DNA from: Alphaproteobacteria bacterium
GTDB lineage: Bacteria > Pseudomonadota > Alphaproteobacteria > JAEULC01
NCBI GenBank assembly: GCA_020851015.1
Contig: JADZDN010000061.1
Location: 1 to 14,145 of the forward strand
DNA: 14,145 nucleotides
Direction of reading: 5' to 3'
Part shown: in pieces, positions 12,900 to 14,145 of the stretch
Layout of the letters: each line of letters opens with the position of its first letter
Position numbering within the stretch: position 1 is the first letter of the stretch
The notes under the pieces: generated by a model
What the model was told of the DNA's origin: nothing
Seen by the model: only the letters and a program-made list of their open reading frames with translations
The model's database searches: none
Translations under genes and position numbers: made by a program

Positions 12900-14145
12900 T
12901 CAGGTTCTGACCTTGGCCTGCCGCCACAGCGAAGGTGCGGCGATAGCGACGCCCAGGAGCCCGGTCTTCCATCCCGGCGCCATCAGCAGCAGCCCGCCTA
13001 GGCCGACCAGCGCGCGCTCCCAGTGCCTGAACGGCGCGCGGGCATAGCCCGTGAGCGCGGCGGCCAGGAACACGATGCCGATCAGGCAGCCCACCACGGT
13101 CTCGACGAAGGCGAACCAGGTGAACCCCTTGGTCACGATCAGCATCGACGGCGCATAGGCGAAGACGAACGGCACCAGCGCCTTGGCGGTGCCCAGGCGG
13201 AAGGCGGTGTTGCCCGTGCGGAACGGGTCGGCGCCGGCCATGCTGGCGGCGGCATAGGCCGCCAGCGCCACCGGCGGGGTGATGTCGGCCAGCACCCCGT
13301 AATAGAACACGAAGAAATGCGCGACGATCGGCTGCATGCCGAGCAGCGCCAGCGACGGCGCCGCGACCGTCACCATGATGATGTAGTTGGCCGTGGTCGG
13401 CACGCCACAGCCCAGCAGGATGCAGACCACGGCGGTCATCACCAGCGTGTAGAACAGCGTCCAGTCCTTGGGGTCGAACAGGAACGCCGGGAGCAGCCCG
13501 CCCGTCGCGCCGGCCATGCTGCCGGCGAAGCTGGTGACGATGCTGGATATCTTGAAGCCGACGCCGGTCAGGGTCACGACGCCGACGATGATGCCCACGG
13601 TGGCGGCGGCCGCGCCGACCGCGATCGCGTATTTCGCGCCGACCACGAAGCTGTCGACCATGTCGGCGATCTTGCGCCGCGCATCCGGGTCGCGGCGAAG
13701 GAACGCGCCGGCGACGATCGCGCAGGCGACGAGCAGCCCGATCGTCGCCTCGCCCGTGCTGAACACGTCCGCGCCGACGCACGCGGCGACCGCGGCCAGC
13801 AGCGCAAGGGCCACCGCTCCGTTGCGCCCGGTCAACCCCACCACCATGCAGGCGGTGATGCCCCAGAACGCCGCGAGATAGGGCGTGAAGCCGGAGAACA
13901 GCACGATCAGCAGCACGAACAGCGGGATCGATGTCGGCCAGTCGCGCCGCAGCACCTCGCGCACGTCGGGCAATTCGTCTTTGGTCAGGCCGCGCAGCCC
14001 GTGCTTCTTGGCCTCGAAATGCACCTGCCAGAACAAGCCGAAGAAATGCATGAAGGCCGGCACGACCGCCGCCAGGATGATGATCTGGTAGGGCGTGTTG
14101 AGGAACTCGACCATCATGAACGCGGCCGCGCCCATGATCGTCGGC
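12900..14145 (-). CDS. TRAP transporter permease, fused 4TM/12TM type (C-terminal part, cut by window end)
   Basis: Inner-membrane permease of a tripartite ATP-independent (TRAP) importer, which uses an ion gradient and a periplasmic binding protein to import carboxylates and related solutes. About 415 residues are visible. The frame is open to the window end, where codons for P-T-I precede MGAAAFMMVEF, giving the TRAP motif PTIMGAAAF. Fused proteins of this type are usually well over 600 residues, so the N-terminal part is missing. Further hallmarks are AVGAAAATVGIIVGVVTLTGVGFK, LLGCGVPTTANYIIMV, YYGVLADITPPVALAAYAAASMAGADPFRTG and AFRLGTAKALVPFVFAYAPSML. Many hydrophobic helices are evident. 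The pattern is closest to permeases working with TAXI-type binding proteins; that partner is not in the window. The oxygenase gene follows after 44 bp on the same strand. Confidence 0.92.
   Translation of the reverse strand, partial: PTIMGAAAFMMVEFLNTPYQIIILAAVVPAFMHFFGLFWQVHFEAKKHGLRGLTKDELPDVREVLRRDWPTSIPLFVLLIVLFSGFTPYLAAFWGITACMVVGLTGRNGAVALALLAAVAACVGADVFSTGEATIGLLVACAIVAGAFLRRDPDARRKIADMVDSFVVGAKYAIAVGAAAATVGIIVGVVTLTGVGFKISSIVTSFAGSMAGATGGLLPAFLFDPKDWTLFYTLVMTAVVCILLGCGVPTTANYIIMVTVAAPSLALLGMQPIVAHFFVFYYGVLADITPPVALAAYAAASMAGADPFRTGNTAFRLGTAKALVPFVFAYAPSMLIVTKGFTWFAFVETVVGCLIGIVFLAAALTGYARAPFRHWERALVGLGGLLLMAPGWKTGLLGVAIAAPSLWRQAKVRT

Noticed and set aside
1..14145. CRISPR arrays, tRNA or rRNA genes, insertion sequences, phage or toxin-antitoxin genes
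   Set aside because: None seen: no regularly spaced direct repeats of CRISPR length, no cloverleaf, no transposase motif or terminal inverted repeats, and composition is even along the window.

Overview
The window is GC-rich, densely coded bacterial DNA. GC-rich third positions, a trxB gene followed by a LysR regulator starting MDWDKLRVFHAVAEAGSF, a fused LivM-LivG transporter subunit and a TAXI-type TRAP permease together point to an alphaproteobacterium, probably of the Rhizobiales/Hyphomicrobiales or Rhodospirillales. This is judged from gene content and protein style only; no marker gene is present.

Layout. (1) Plus strand, 3-2482: the end of a branched-chain amino acid (LIV/HAAT) type ABC importer, comprising the 3' part of a substrate-binding protein, a LivH-type permease and a LivM-type permease. 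Its ATPases are not in the window. (2) 2483-2800: a 318-bp gap with a 13-bp tandem repeat and an 18-bp near-palindrome. (3) Plus strand, 2801-7790: a second, complete LIV-type importer made of a periplasmic binding protein, LivH, a LivM-LivG fusion and LivF. The LivH gene starts inside a 12-bp perfect hairpin that would bury its Shine-Dalgarno sequence. (4) 7791-8152: a 362-bp gap between convergent genes with a row of hairpins. One ends in a U-tract readable only on the minus strand, so this may be a small RNA gene. (5) Minus strand, 10098-8153: trxB then a LysR regulator, probably one operon, with a good sigma70-type promoter at 10146-10175 and a hairpin just after lysR. (6) Minus strand, 14145-10266: the C-terminal part of a fused TRAP permease, then a 2-oxoglutarate/Fe(II) oxygenase, then a 647-residue protein that I do not recognise. 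The last two are only 4 nt apart.

How the genes work together. The two importers take up amino acids or similar small organic acids and amides; adjacency suggests an old duplication followed by divergence in substrate. In the second importer LivH and the LivM half form the membrane channel, and the LivG half and LivF form the ATPase pair, apparently with one canonical and one degenerate nucleotide site. TrxB supplies electrons to thioredoxin, and the co-transcribed LysR protein may respond to a related signal. The TRAP permease imports carboxylates or similar compounds using an ion gradient. The oxygenase and its unknown partner are the least explained part: the partner appears to hold three copies of a strand-rich repeat, and the tight spacing suggests a common task.
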